From Acinetobacter sp. HR7 (GTDB lineage: Bacteria; Pseudomonadota; Gammaproteobacteria; Pseudomonadales; Moraxellaceae): a DNA stretch of 38,833 nucleotides. The stretch covers positions 1-38,833 of the forward strand of contig NZ_JPQO01000025.1 of assembly GCF_000773685.1 (NCBI RefSeq). The letters are read 5' to 3'. The notes under the pieces were generated by a model that was not told the DNA's origin, ran no database searches, and was given only the letters and a program-made list of their open reading frames with translations. A program made the position numbers and the translations under genes. Position 1 is the stretch's first letter. Every line of letters begins with the position of its first letter. Shown here piece after piece: positions 1 through 8,294 of the stretch.

Positions 1-298
1 ATTTTCATAGACGGATTTAAAATGAGGTTATGTCCTTTTTATTTCAATGACTTAAAAAGTTGAGATTGGCGTAAGTTTATAAAGCTCTAGATCATCTTAA
101 AAAGATTACCAATCAAAACCATTCATAGGCAAAATTTCTCACGTCTTTGAAATCTTGTGCCATTGGTCAAAAAAGTCAGTGTGCTAAACTGCCAAGCCTC
201 ATATCACTTGACTTGTAGCCTAATTTGAGCAAATTCTACACGCAAAATTAGGTGAAGAAAGCAGCATCAATCTGCAGTAAAACCAATGGAACATCATT
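1..298. other. Non-coding leader upstream of the tol operon
   Basis: No convincing gene is seen in this stretch on either strand. It is fairly AT-rich and contains one plausible promoter (163-190), listed separately. In many gammaproteobacteria ruvB precedes ybgC; no RuvB-like reading frame is visible here, so ybgC is probably the first gene of its transcript. Confidence 0.6.
163..190 (+). promoter_or_regulatory. Putative sigma-70 promoter for ybgC-tolQRA
   Basis: TTGGTC (163-168), a 16-nt spacer and TAAACT (185-190) form a plausible -35/-10 pair. TG at 182-183, one base before the -10, makes it an extended -10. It lies about 110 bp ahead of ybgC. Judged by eye only. Confidence 0.4.
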
Positions 299-706
299 AT
301 GGCGAATAAATTTGAATTCAATATCCGCGTTTATATTGAAGACACAGATGCAGGTGGCATTGTCTATCACGCCAATCATATTCGCTTTATGGAACGCACC
401 CGTACCGAATGGTTACGCGCTTCTGGCATCAGCCATTACTGGCATCAGAAAGATTACAACTTTGTCGTGCACAAAATTAACGTCAAATATTCACGTCCAA
501 TTCTGATGGATGACTTAATTACCGTCACTGCGAGTGTAATTTCACTTAAAGCTTCATCTTTTGTATTGCAACAGAATATTTATCGTGGTGAAATCATGCT
601 TGCATCGGGTGAGGTCGAGCTGGCTTGTATCGGCGCTGATATGCGTCCACGTCGCCTGCCTGATGAAATACGCGACCTGATTCGAAAAGAATTGGAACAA
701 GATTAA
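299..706 (+). CDS. ybgC: YbgC-type acyl-CoA thioesterase (Tol-Pal associated)
   Basis: This 135-aa hotdog-fold thioesterase hydrolyses acyl-CoA thioesters in the cytoplasm. The gene is the usual first gene of the tol-pal cluster, although its contribution to Tol-Pal function is unclear. The family signature is visible near the N-terminus: an EDTDAGG motif followed by YHANH and RFMERTRTEW, with Asp17 matching the catalytic aspartate of the family. Length is normal. The ATG at 299 has a GGAAC Shine-Dalgarno-like stretch 6-8 nt upstream. tolQ follows directly on the same strand, supporting an operon. Confidence 0.93.
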   Translation: MANKFEFNIRVYIEDTDAGGIVYHANHIRFMERTRTEWLRASGISHYWHQKDYNFVVHKINVKYSRPILMDDLITVTASVISLKASSFVLQQNIYRGEIMLASGEVELACIGADMRPRRLPDEIRDLIRKELEQD

Positions 707-733
707 AAAAATGAATTGGCACATGTAAGCACT

Positions 734-1432
734 ATGGCAACCGAGTTAGCATCATCCCTACAAGTATCAGATCTGATTTTACAAGCAAGCCCTGTCGTAC
801 AACTGGTTATGCTGTCTCTTTTACTGGCATCGCTCTACAGCTGGTACCTGATTGCTAGGCTCTACATGAGTTATAAAAAGGCCCAGGCAGAAGATGAACA
901 TTTCCAGAAAATTTTCTGGTCTGGTGCTGAACTGAATACCCTGTATAACAATGCCCAGTTGAATTCCAAACGTACTGGCCTGGAAGATATCTTCTATCAA
1001 GGTCTGGGGGAATTCCTGAAACTAAAAAAACGCAATGCTTCTCAAGCCCAGACCATTGAAGGCACTGAACGCATTCTGCGTGTCGGTTTAAGCCGTGATC
1101 AGGGCACTTTAGAGCAAGGTTTAGGCGCACTGGCAAGTATTGGTTCAGTTGCCCCTTATGTCGGTCTGTTTGGTACAGTCTGGGGCATCATGAATGCCTT
1201 TATTGGCTTGTCAGAAGTTGATCAGGTGACACTGGCAACCGTAGCACCCGGCATTGCTGAAGCCCTGATTGCAACTGCGATTGGTCTGTTTGCAGCAATT
1301 CCAGCGGTACTGGCATTTAACCACTACACTGCTAAAGGTGAAGCGCTTTACTCTGACCGTGCCCTGTTTGCCGAAGAAATGGTTGCCCTGTTACAACGTC
1401 AGTCACTTGGCCAGACTCAGGACCAAGACTAA
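734..1432 (+). CDS. tolQ: TolQ, inner-membrane proton channel subunit of Tol-Pal
   Basis: TolQ belongs to the MotA/TolQ/ExbB family. With TolR it uses the proton motive force to energise TolA, keeping the outer membrane tethered during division. Three membrane segments are visible: about residues 20-42, 133-158 and 170-195. The last two hold the family's Gly/Ala-rich PYVGLFGTVWGIM and EALIATAIGL stretches. I chose the ATG at 734 (232 aa); an in-frame TTG at 716 would add six residues (AHVST region), and neither has a strong Shine-Dalgarno. The stop overlaps the tolR start by one base (TAATG), indicating translational coupling. Confidence 0.93.
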   Translation: MATELASSLQVSDLILQASPVVQLVMLSLLLASLYSWYLIARLYMSYKKAQAEDEHFQKIFWSGAELNTLYNNAQLNSKRTGLEDIFYQGLGEFLKLKKRNASQAQTIEGTERILRVGLSRDQGTLEQGLGALASIGSVAPYVGLFGTVWGIMNAFIGLSEVDQVTLATVAPGIAEALIATAIGLFAAIPAVLAFNHYTAKGEALYSDRALFAEEMVALLQRQSLGQTQDQD

Positions 1433-1881
1433 TGGCAATTCAACGTTCAGGACGCTTTGAGCGTATTAAGAAACCATTAAAAAGTGACATGAACGTCGTA
1501 CCTTATATTGACGTTATGTTGGTGCTGCTGGTGATTTTTATGGTGACAGCACCGATGATCACCACCGGGGTAAAAGTCGATTTGCCTCAGGCTAATAACA
1601 ATCCTATTCAGGCAAATGAAGACCCAATTATCGTTTCTTTAATGGAAGATGGCTCGTTAAAACTCAAAGATAAAAATCACAGTGATGAAATCCTGACACT
1701 GAATGAGCTAAAAACTGTGCTGACTACTGCGCAAAATGAAGCTCAATCAAACAGTAAACAGTTCAGCGTGCTCATTAACGGTAGCCAGTCACGTCCTTAT
1801 GGTGAAGTCATGCAGTTGATGTCCGCTCTCCAGGATGCTGGTCTGGCACAAGTCGGCTTACTCACCGCACCTTTAAAGTAA
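1432..1881 (+). CDS. tolR: TolR, inner-membrane subunit of Tol-Pal
   Basis: TolR is the ExbD-family partner of TolQ; it has one membrane helix and a periplasmic domain. The 149-aa protein has the characteristic SDMNVVPYIDVMLVLLVIF stretch, with Asp27 at the position of the proton-conducting aspartate (Asp23 in E. coli). The periplasmic domain follows from about residue 48. The start overlaps the tolQ stop by one base, and the tolA ATG begins three bases after the tolR stop, so tolQ-tolR-tolA are clearly co-translated. Confidence 0.94.
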   Translation: MAIQRSGRFERIKKPLKSDMNVVPYIDVMLVLLVIFMVTAPMITTGVKVDLPQANNNPIQANEDPIIVSLMEDGSLKLKDKNHSDEILTLNELKTVLTTAQNEAQSNSKQFSVLINGSQSRPYGEVMQLMSALQDAGLAQVGLLTAPLK

Positions 1882-1884
1882 TAT

Positions 1885-3171
1885 ATGAAAGATTTCAATA
1901 AGCCACCTTCTCAACAGAAAGCGCTTGCAATCGGATTTACCATCGGCATCCATGCAATCGCTGTGGTGGGATTGCTTTATCTGGGCATGAGTAAACCGCC
2001 TCAACCACCGAAGCAGATCAAAACCATCCTGGTCAATCCGGAAGACCTGAAACCGGTCACACGTGAAGAAACTGAATTTGATGAAACTGCGCATGAAAAT
2101 GTCGCAGAACAGATCACCCAGACTGCTGAACCAACACCGGAAGCAGCACCGGAAATTCCAACCACTGCGCCTGCTGAGGTTCCTCCTGTAACGCCACCAG
2201 CACCAAAAGTGGATACCCAAAAGGCTATCCAGGAAGCCAAGGCAGCTGCAGCAGCGCAACAGAAAGCTGAACAGCAGGCTGCCGAAGCGGCCAAACGTGC
2301 CGAAGCTGCGGAACAGGCTAAACAGGAAGCCACTCGAGCAAAAGCCGAGGCAGCACAAAAATCTAAAGCTGAGCAGGAAGCCGCGCGTCGTGCTGAGCAG
2401 CAGGCCAAGCAAAAAGCAGATGCTGCGGAAAAAGCTCGCCTCGAAGCACAACGTAAAGCCGATTTAGCAGCCAAACAGAAACTTGAAGCTCAGGCCAAAG
2501 CCAAGGCCGAAGCAGATGCAAAAGCTAAAGCAGATGCTGCCGCAAAACAAAAAGCGGCTGCTGAGGCAAAAGCTAAGGCAGATGCGGAAGCGAAGCATAA
2601 GGCTGAACAACAAGCCAAGCAAAAAGCGGATGCTGCGAAAAAAGCTGCTGCTGAAGCTGAAGCGAAACACAAAAAAGCAGAAGCAGATGCAAAAGCTAAA
2701 GCAGATGCTACCGCGAAAAATAAAGCGGCTGCAGAGGCAAAAGCCAAAGCCGATGCGGATGCCAAACGTAAAGCTGCGGCGGAAGCCGAGGCCAAACGTA
2801 AAGCAGATGCTGAAGCAAAGACTCATGCGGAAGCCGAAGCCAAAGCATCTGCCGCTAAAAAAGCTGCTGAAGAAGCTGCACACAAAAAGGCTGAAGCTAA
2901 ACGCATCGCCTCCAGTGCAAAACGCGACTTCGAGAACAAGATTAAACGTGCCTGGGATATTCCAGCGGGATCTTCCGGTCAGAAAGCCACTGCCCGAGTG
3001 ACCTTGAGTGACAGCGGTTCCGTGGTTTCTGTAATCGTCAATGCCAGCGATCCGGACATGAAAGCCAGTGTGGAAGCTGCGGTTCGTGCTGCTGCACCAT
3101 ACCCAATGCCGTCCGATCCGGATGCACGCCGTGAAGCTCGGAGTTTCACCTCTACCTTCACTGCACAATAA
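1885..3171 (+). CDS. tolA: TolA, periplasm-spanning Tol-Pal protein
   Basis: TolA links the TolQR motor in the inner membrane to TolB-Pal at the outer membrane. The 428-aa protein has a short cytoplasmic N-terminus, one membrane helix (about 14-34) and a Pro/Thr/Glu-rich linker (about 60-110). A very long Ala/Lys/Glu/Asp-rich helix follows (about 110-345), and then a compact C-terminal domain of about 85 residues containing VTLSDSGSVVSV, the TolA/TonB-like fold. The helical domain is built from degenerate repeats of the AKAKADA type, so its DNA is internally repetitive and throws up long spurious frames on other strands. A hairpin terminator follows at once. Confidence 0.94.
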   Translation: MKDFNKPPSQQKALAIGFTIGIHAIAVVGLLYLGMSKPPQPPKQIKTILVNPEDLKPVTREETEFDETAHENVAEQITQTAEPTPEAAPEIPTTAPAEVPPVTPPAPKVDTQKAIQEAKAAAAAQQKAEQQAAEAAKRAEAAEQAKQEATRAKAEAAQKSKAEQEAARRAEQQAKQKADAAEKARLEAQRKADLAAKQKLEAQAKAKAEADAKAKADAAAKQKAAAEAKAKADAEAKHKAEQQAKQKADAAKKAAAEAEAKHKKAEADAKAKADATAKNKAAAEAKAKADADAKRKAAAEAEAKRKADAEAKTHAEAEAKASAAKKAAEEAAHKKAEAKRIASSAKRDFENKIKRAWDIPAGSSGQKATARVTLSDSGSVVSVIVNASDPDMKASVEAAVRAAAPYPMPSDPDARREARSFTSTFTAQ

Positions 3172-3177
3172 AAATTT

Positions 3178-3217
3178 AAGCCATAACCAGCAAAACGGTT
3201 ATGGCTTTTGCTTTTTT
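3178..3217 (+). terminator. Hairpin terminator or attenuator between tolA and tolB
   Basis: A 9-bp perfect stem (GCCATAACC 3180-3188 with GGTTATGGC 3197-3205), an 8-nt loop and the T-rich tail TTTTGCTTTTTT fit a Rho-independent terminator. It splits ybgC-tolQRA from tolB-pal, possibly with partial read-through. Confidence 0.75.
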
Positions 3218-3265
3218 AAGATAAACTGCAGTGAAAAGCGGCAAAATAATATTCACTTTTCACAG

Positions 3266-3274
3266 TGTTATAAC
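3266..3274 (+). promoter_or_regulatory. Putative extended -10 promoter for tolB-pal
   Basis: TG (3266-3267), one base, then TATAAC (3269-3274) is an extended -10 element, with no clear -35. It lies about 100 bp upstream of tolB and downstream of the tolA terminator, so it would give tolB-pal its own transcript. Confidence 0.4.
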
Positions 3275-3372
3275 AGTTTGATCATGGCTGGATAGTTTAT
3301 TTTTATGAAATCCATGCGATGATGTGACGCAATCATATTCAGAATAAATCCGTTGATTTGAGTAAATAACGA

Positions 3373-4659
3373 ATGATGGAAAAAACGCGTAAACACCTAC
3401 TCTGCCTTGCCATATTCACTGCTCTGGGTTCAATCACTGCCACCCAGACTCAGGCGCAATTACATCTGGAAATTACCAAAGCACCGGAAGCGGCGCCGAA
3501 GATTGCGATTGTCCCGTTTAGTCAAGACCAGAGCATTTATCCAATTGTGGAAAATGACCTGAACCGTTCTGGCAAGTTTACCAGTGCTTCAAAAAACCTG
3601 CCGGCAACAGCGAGCCTGAATAACCCGAATGCGGATGCCTGGGCTGCAGCCGGTGTACCTTATGTAGTGACCGGTTCTTCCAAGACCAATGCTGATGGCT
3701 CATATGAAATCCAGTACCAGCTGTATGACATCGAGAAAAAACAGTACTTATTAAATGAACTGCTGACAGTTCCGGCAACCCGTACCCGTCAGGCTGCCCA
3801 CATGATCAGTGATGCGATTTTCCAAGCATTAACCGGCATTCCGGGTGATTTTAGTGGCCGTATCGCTTATGTACTGCGTAACCCTGCAACTCCCGATCAG
3901 CGTTATACCCTGCAAATTGCTGACACAGATGGTGAACAGCCAAAAACCATTTTGACTTCACGTGATCCAATCTTGTCTCCAGCCTGGACACCGGATGCGA
4001 AAAAGATTGCCTATGTTTCATTTGAAACTAAGCGCCCAGCCATTTATTTGCAGAATCTGGCAACCGGTCAACGTGAAAAATTGGCCAGCTTCCGTGGCCT
4101 GAATGGTGCACCAAGTTTCTCACCAGATGGCAAGAGCATGCTGTTCACCGCATCGATGCATGGCAATCCTGAAATCTATGAAATGAATCTGGAAACCCGT
4201 CAGTTGAAACGCATGACCAATGACTCAGCCATTGATACTGAAGCGCGTTATGCGCCGGATGGAAAATCGTTCATCTTCACATCAGACCGCGGTGGCACAC
4301 CACAGATTTATCGTTACGATTTTAATACCAGTAGCACCAAACGGATTACCTTCCGTGGTGCGTTCAATGCCCGTGGTTCTTTAAGTGCTGATGGTAAGAA
4401 ACTTGCATTAGTTCATCGTCCTAGCGGTAGCAATTACAAAGTTGCCATCCAAGATATGAACTCAGGCGTGAATAATATCCTGACTCCAACCAGTCTGGAT
4501 GAATCGCCAAGCTTCTCACCGAATGGTCAAATGGTGGTGTATGCCACTCGTGAAGGTTCACGTGGTCTGTTATCGATCATGTCACTGGACGGCCGGTTCC
4601 GTATGAACCTGCCTAGCGAACAAGGTGAAGTTCGTGAACCAGCTTGGGCACCAAAATAA
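3373..4659 (+). CDS. tolB: TolB, periplasmic beta-propeller of Tol-Pal
   Basis: TolB is exported to the periplasm, where it binds Pal and TolA. The 428-aa protein starts with a signal peptide (about residues 1-28, ending near TQTQAQ). An N-terminal alpha/beta domain (about 30-165) follows, then a six-bladed WD40-like propeller. The blades show repeated FSPDGK and YAPDGK motifs with DxxxG turns, such as PSFSPDGKSMLFT and ARYAPDGKSFIFT. There are two adjacent ATGs (3373 and 3376); the first is used here. pal follows on the same strand after about 40 bp. Confidence 0.94.
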   Translation: MMEKTRKHLLCLAIFTALGSITATQTQAQLHLEITKAPEAAPKIAIVPFSQDQSIYPIVENDLNRSGKFTSASKNLPATASLNNPNADAWAAAGVPYVVTGSSKTNADGSYEIQYQLYDIEKKQYLLNELLTVPATRTRQAAHMISDAIFQALTGIPGDFSGRIAYVLRNPATPDQRYTLQIADTDGEQPKTILTSRDPILSPAWTPDAKKIAYVSFETKRPAIYLQNLATGQREKLASFRGLNGAPSFSPDGKSMLFTASMHGNPEIYEMNLETRQLKRMTNDSAIDTEARYAPDGKSFIFTSDRGGTPQIYRYDFNTSSTKRITFRGAFNARGSLSADGKKLALVHRPSGSNYKVAIQDMNSGVNNILTPTSLDESPSFSPNGQMVVYATREGSRGLLSIMSLDGRFRMNLPSEQGEVREPAWAPK

Positions 4660-4699
4660 TTTCATGCTTTAACATTAATCAAACTTCATGGAGATGAAG

Positions 4700-5272
4700 A
4701 TGAAAAAAGTACAACTATTCGCACTTCCATTACTGACTGCTGCACTGGTCATGACCGGCTGTGCCAGCCGTAAACCTGCAACCGAAGTTCAAACTGGTGA
4801 CGTTGCACCAGGTTCAGCAACCACTGTTGATACCCAAGGCTTAAGTGAAGATGCAGCCCTGAATGCACAAAGCCTGGCTGGTGCATCTTCTAAAGGTGTG
4901 ACTGCTGAAAATAAAGCTTACCTGGCAAAACGTGTGGTGTACTTCGACTATGACAGCAGCGAACTGTCAAATGAAGACATCCGTACTCTGCAAGCACATG
5001 CACAGTTCCTGATGGCTAACGCCAACTCACGTGTGGCTTTAACTGGCCATACCGATGAACGTGGTACCCGTGAATACAACATGGCACTCGGTGAACGCCG
5101 TGCCAAGGCTGTAGAAAGCTTCCTGATCACCACCGGTGTGAATGCGGGCCAACTGGAAGCGGTAAGCTATGGTAAAGAAATGCCGGTTGATCCAGGCCAT
5201 GACGAAAGCGCTTGGCAGAAGAACCGCCGTGTAGAAATTAACTACGAAGCGGTACCACCTCTGCTGAAATAA
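4700..5272 (+). CDS. pal: Pal, peptidoglycan-associated outer-membrane lipoprotein
   Basis: Pal anchors the outer membrane to peptidoglycan and is the cargo of the Tol motor. The protein is 190 aa from the ATG at 4700, chosen because GGAG at 4690-4693 sits at ideal distance; an in-frame ATG at 4688 would lie before that site. A lipoprotein signal peptide ends in MTGC with Cys21 as the lipidation site. The residues after it (ASR) carry no Asp+2 retention signal, fitting outer-membrane sorting by Lol. The C-terminal OmpA-like domain shows YFDYDSSEL, LTGHTDERGTREYN, LGERRA and NRRVEI, which bind diaminopimelate of peptidoglycan. cpoB/ybgF, often next, is absent here. Confidence 0.95.
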   Translation: MKKVQLFALPLLTAALVMTGCASRKPATEVQTGDVAPGSATTVDTQGLSEDAALNAQSLAGASSKGVTAENKAYLAKRVVYFDYDSSELSNEDIRTLQAHAQFLMANANSRVALTGHTDERGTREYNMALGERRAKAVESFLITTGVNAGQLEAVSYGKEMPVDPGHDESAWQKNRRVEINYEAVPPLLK

Positions 5273-5291
5273 GCATTTTCAGTCAGAAAAT

Positions 5292-5321
5292 AAAAAAGCA
5301 CTCACCAATGAGTGCTTTTTT
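5292..5321 (+). terminator. Rho-independent terminator after pal
   Basis: GCACTCA (5298-5304), loop CCAA and TGAGTGC (5309-5315), flanked by six A on the left and six T on the right. It ends the tolB-pal transcript. The A-tract lets it also serve the convergent 60-aa gene. Confidence 0.85.
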
Positions 5322-5345
5322 ATGGATGTTGAAAATTTTGAATGA

Positions 5346-5528
5346 TTATTTTACTGCATTTTCTTTTTTGGGCTGCAGCGATTCAATCATGTCATGTTTG
5401 TTGAACTTTTTGTACTCCGGTTTAGCCTCGTAAGCCTTCCAGGCTTCCTTCATCGTTTCTTCAGAAATTTCGTCTAAATTAATGGCTTCGCTTGGCGTTG
5501 GAGTCGCATCAAATTTTAATGTCGTCAT
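5346..5528 (-). CDS. Conserved-looking 60-aa hypothetical protein
   Basis: This is a small acidic/basic soluble protein of unknown function. The ATG at 5528 is preceded by CAGGAG with good spacing, so it is preferred over an upstream in-frame ATG at 5570 that would add 14 residues. The sequence begins MTTLKFDATPTPSEAINL and continues with a charged, probably helical segment (SEETMKEAWKAYEAKPEYKKF). No signal peptide or membrane segment is visible. It faces pal across a shared terminator and is divergent from fbp. The clear ribosome binding site and natural composition make it a likely real gene; I do not recognise the family. Confidence 0.7.
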   Translation of the reverse strand: MTTLKFDATPTPSEAINLDEISEETMKEAWKAYEAKPEYKKFNKHDMIESLQPKKENAVK

Positions 5529-5711
5529 CTTTGTGCTCCTGTACCGATATTTTCCTTTCTCCATCAACATAGCATTTTCTAGCCGAGTTGCAAGTGTAAA
5601 ATCATAGCAAATAGTCGCAGTTTAATTTTTCTTTTACTCCGTTCTCATCTAAAATATGACGCAATAACATTTTTATCATTCTGATAAATCCTGATTCGGA
5701 GCTTTCCTGAC

Positions 5712-6686
5712 ATGTCTAACCTCAGCCTTTCCCAATTTTTACAGAATAAAACTGGGAATCTCACCCCTGAACTTGCACAAGTAATTGAAACAATAGCAAA
5801 TACTTGTAAGTCAATTGATCAGGCTTTACAAAAGGGTGCATTGGCTGGTGTATTGGGCAGTGCTCAGCATGAAAATGTGCAAGGTGAAGAGCAGAAGAAA
5901 CTGGATGTTATTTCTAATGACTATCTCATCAATGCATTAAAAGTGCATCCAAACGTTGGTGGCCTAGCTTCTGAAGAACTGGATGAATTCACTACTGCTC
6001 AGGAAAATGGTCAGTATCTAGTATTGTTTGATCCACTCGATGGTTCCAGCAACATCGACATCAATATGTGTGTCGGTACGATTTTCTCGATCCTGCCGGC
6101 AAAAAATGCGGTGACTCAGGCTGAAGACTTCCTGCAACCCGGTGTAAATCAGGTTGCTGCAGGTTATGTTCTGTATGGCCCTTCAACCATGCTGGCGCTG
6201 ACTGTCGGTGCAGGTACCGTGTTCTTCACCTTTGATCCTGAAACCAAAGAATTCCTGCTGACTGCTGAAGGCGTTCAGGTTGCTGCAGATACTAAAGAAT
6301 ATGCGATTAATGCATCAAACCAACGTCACTGGGAAGCTCCAGTAAAACGCTATATCGACGAACTGCTGGCTGGTAAAACTGGTCCACGTGAAAAAGACTT
6401 CAATATGCGTTGGGTTGCATGTATGGTGGGTGATATTCACCGCATCCTGTGCCGTAGCGGGATCTTTATGTACCCATACGACTTTAAAGATCCGAAAAAA
6501 GCCGGTCGTCTGCGTCTGATGTATGAAGCAAACCCAATGAGTATGCTGATTGAACAGGCTGGCGGTGCATCAACGACTGGTCGTGTGCGTATTCTGGACA
6601 TTCAGCCATCTGAGCTGCATCAGCGTGTTCCTGTGATCATCGGTTCTAAAAACGAAGTTGATCTTGTAACCAGCTACCACAATTAA
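5712..6686 (+). CDS. fbp: Class I fructose-1,6-bisphosphatase
   Basis: This enzyme hydrolyses fructose 1,6-bisphosphate to fructose 6-phosphate, the committed step of gluconeogenesis. The 324-aa length is normal for class I. Metal and substrate motifs are visible: SEELDEF around residues 87-93, [19 protein letters not shown] at 107-125, and a C-terminal sugar-phosphate region with [17 protein letters not shown] and EQAGGAS. Acinetobacter lacks a classical phosphofructokinase route and relies on gluconeogenesis for growth on organic acids, so the gene fits. A GGAG stretch lies about 10 nt before the ATG. It stands alone, with a weak hairpin (6697-6723) downstream. Confidence 0.95.
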   Translation: MSNLSLSQFLQNKTGNLTPELAQVIETIANTCKSIDQALQKGALAGVLGSAQHENVQGEEQKKLDVISNDYLINALKVHPNVGGLASEELDEFTTAQENGQYLVLFDPLDGSSNIDINMCVGTIFSILPAKNAVTQAEDFLQPGVNQVAAGYVLYGPSTMLALTVGAGTVFFTFDPETKEFLLTAEGVQVAADTKEYAINASNQRHWEAPVKRYIDELLAGKTGPREKDFNMRWVACMVGDIHRILCRSGIFMYPYDFKDPKKAGRLRLMYEANPMSMLIEQAGGASTTGRVRILDIQPSELHQRVPVIIGSKNEVDLVTSYHN

Positions 6687-6696
6687 TCTTTTTAAA

Positions 6697-6723
6697 CGGC
6701 AGTTGGTACGCTACTGACTGCCG
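6697..6723 (+). terminator. Weak hairpin after fbp
   Basis: CGGCAGT (6697-6703) pairs with ACTGCCG (6717-6723) around a 13-nt loop. There is no T-tract afterwards, so termination is uncertain. It covers a possible GTG start of the next gene, favouring the ATG at 6738. Confidence 0.35.
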
Positions 6724-6737
6724 TGGACTTCTCTCCC

Positions 6738-7514
6738 ATGCCAACTATCTTCCTTGAATCCAAAGACAATCCGAAAATCAAGCACCTTAGGGGGCTGATT
6801 GAGCAGAATTCGTATCGAAAAAAACAAGGACAAACCGTACTGGAAGGTACACATCTGTGTCTTGCATGGCTACATGAAAATAAGAAAATTAACTCTATTT
6901 TCACGACAGAAAATGCCCTGAAACATCCAGACTTTGACACCATTCTGCAAAAATACACCGGTGTGGTTTTTGTGATTGGCGAATCACTTTATAAGGACCT
7001 GAGTACCCTCGGTACTTCACTGGCCTGTATGGCGATTGTCGATATTCCAAGTTCTAGCCAAGCAGTCGATTACACGGCGGATACCCTAATTCTGGAAAAC
7101 GTACAGGATCCAGGCAATGTCGGCACCCTGCTCCGCTCTGCTGCTGCTGCGGGTATTGACCAGATCATCTGCACCAAAGGTTCGGCGTCACTATGGTCGC
7201 CACGTGTGTTACGTGCCGGGATGGGTGCGCATTTTTCATTGCAATGCTTTGAAAATGTGGAACTTAAAGATGTATTAGATAATTTCAAAATTCCAGTCTA
7301 TGTGACCAGTTCACACCGTTCTAGCAGCCTGTATAGTAAAGACTTGCGTAAACCTTGTGTCTGGATTTTAGGCAATGAAGGCCAAGGCGTTTCTGACTAT
7401 GCCCTAGAACACGCAGAAGCCGTGACCATTCCACAACCAGGTGGTCAGGAATCCCTGAATGTGGCGATTGCCGGTTCCATCTGCTTCTTTGAAATGGTCC
7501 GTCAACGCATCTAA
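6738..7514 (+). CDS. TrmH/SpoU-family RNA 2'-O-methyltransferase
   Basis: This is a SPOUT-class methyltransferase that probably 2'-O-methylates a ribose in rRNA or tRNA using S-adenosylmethionine. From the ATG at 6738 it is 258 aa; an in-frame GTG at 6723 would add five residues but lies inside a hairpin. An N-terminal substrate-binding domain (about 1-95) precedes the catalytic knot. All three motifs are present: ENVQDPGNVGTLLRSA, ILGNEGQGVS and ESLNVAIAGSICFFE. The exact target (RlmB-like or otherwise) cannot be told from sequence. No partner gene indicates a pathway. Confidence 0.88.
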   Translation: MPTIFLESKDNPKIKHLRGLIEQNSYRKKQGQTVLEGTHLCLAWLHENKKINSIFTTENALKHPDFDTILQKYTGVVFVIGESLYKDLSTLGTSLACMAIVDIPSSSQAVDYTADTLILENVQDPGNVGTLLRSAAAAGIDQIICTKGSASLWSPRVLRAGMGAHFSLQCFENVELKDVLDNFKIPVYVTSSHRSSSLYSKDLRKPCVWILGNEGQGVSDYALEHAEAVTIPQPGGQESLNVAIAGSICFFEMVRQRI

Positions 7515-7606
7515 ACCTGCATTTTCAGTTACTTTATTGTATTTCTCAGCGACCTGTATAAAAAATAGATTACACTAGAAAAATAATCATGTGTAATGTC
7601 AACCGA

Positions 7607-7652
7607 ACCATTATTTCTAACGTTATATGAATATGTACTTGGAAATAATGGT
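7607..7652 (+). promoter_or_regulatory. Perfect 11-bp inverted repeat in the sigma-factor leader
   Basis: ACCATTATTTC (7607-7617) and GAAATAATGGT (7642-7652) are exact reverse complements, 24 nt apart. The right arm abuts and partly covers the GGTGGG ribosome binding site (7650-7655) of the sigma gene at 7662. It could be an mRNA hairpin controlling translation, or an operator. Confidence 0.45.
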
Positions 7653-7661
7653 GGGTATCCA

Positions 7662-8294
7662 ATGACGGGATTTTCCATCTCTATGGATTTAGCACCAAAA
7701 CAGCTGAAGGCTCAAGATGCGAGTACTCTTAAGAGTACGGCTGAGTCACGCCTGAAGAATTTCATGCAGGATGTGACGGGTCGTGCCTTAGTGATGATGG
7801 AAAGTGCCACTCAAGGCCAGCATGGCATTGCCATGGATCTGGTTCAGGAAGCCTTCATTTCCCTGCATAAATCATATGCCGACCGTTCGACCGAAGAATG
7901 GTATCCGCTGTTTTACACCATTTTGAATCACAAGTTACAGGACTGGCGGCGGAAAGAAGCCCGTCGTGCTCAGCCATTTTCCTTTTTCAAGAAAATTCAG
8001 CTAGATGATGAGTCAGAACTCGATGATCTCGTCGATGAAACTACGCCTTCACCTCTGGAATTTCTGGATCAGGCTGTGACTGCTGAAGAAATTCAACAGG
8101 CAATTTCACAGTTGCCTGTCCGTCAACAACAGGCCTTTATGCTCCGGGCATGGGAAGGCTTTGATACCCACACAACCGCACAGATTATGAACTGCAGCGA
8201 AGGCAGTGTAAAAACCCACTATCACCGTGCAATCCAAGGTCTACGTGCCTCACTTGCACACCTCGATCCATTTCTGGGAGGGTCATCCGAATGA
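7662..8294 (+). CDS. ECF-like sigma-70 family RNA polymerase sigma factor
   Basis: This is an alternative sigma factor that would redirect RNA polymerase to a small regulon. Region 2 is visible as MDLVQEAFISLHKSY with WYPLFYTILNHKLQDWRRKEARR. After an acidic linker (DDESELDDLVDETTPSP) comes region 4, TAEEIQQAISQLPVRQQQAFMLRAWEGF and the helix-turn-helix TTAQIMNCSEGSVKTHYHRAIQGLR. I prefer the ATG at 7662 (210 aa), which has GGTGGG upstream; an ATG at 7596 extends it by 22 residues but runs through an inverted repeat. The stop overlaps the next start (ATGA), so it is co-translated with a one-TM protein, as sigma/anti-sigma pairs often are. The regulon is unknown. Confidence 0.85.
   Translation: MTGFSISMDLAPKQLKAQDASTLKSTAESRLKNFMQDVTGRALVMMESATQGQHGIAMDLVQEAFISLHKSYADRSTEEWYPLFYTILNHKLQDWRRKEARRAQPFSFFKKIQLDDESELDDLVDETTPSPLEFLDQAVTAEEIQQAISQLPVRQQQAFMLRAWEGFDTHTTAQIMNCSEGSVKTHYHRAIQGLRASLAHLDPFLGGSSE

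Noticed and set aside
208..240. TTGACT at 208-213 as an alternative ybgC promoter
   Set aside because: No acceptable -10 at 16-18 bp; the extended -10 pair at 163-190 fits better.
252..506. 84-codon frame overlapping ybgC
   Set aside because: Out of frame with ybgC, low-complexity hydrophobic content and no family match; ybgC is certain.
2483..3001. 172-codon Lys/Arg/Gln-rich frame on the plus strand inside tolA
   Set aside because: Frame-shifted reading of the tolA repeats; it fully overlaps a clear gene and has no independent start signal.
1873..3168. Long open frames (101-234 codons) on the minus strand and other frames across tolA
   Set aside because: They are Phe/Cys/Ser- or Ala-rich shadows of the Ala/Lys/Glu repeats of TolA, with no ribosome binding sites and a well-supported gene on the other strand.
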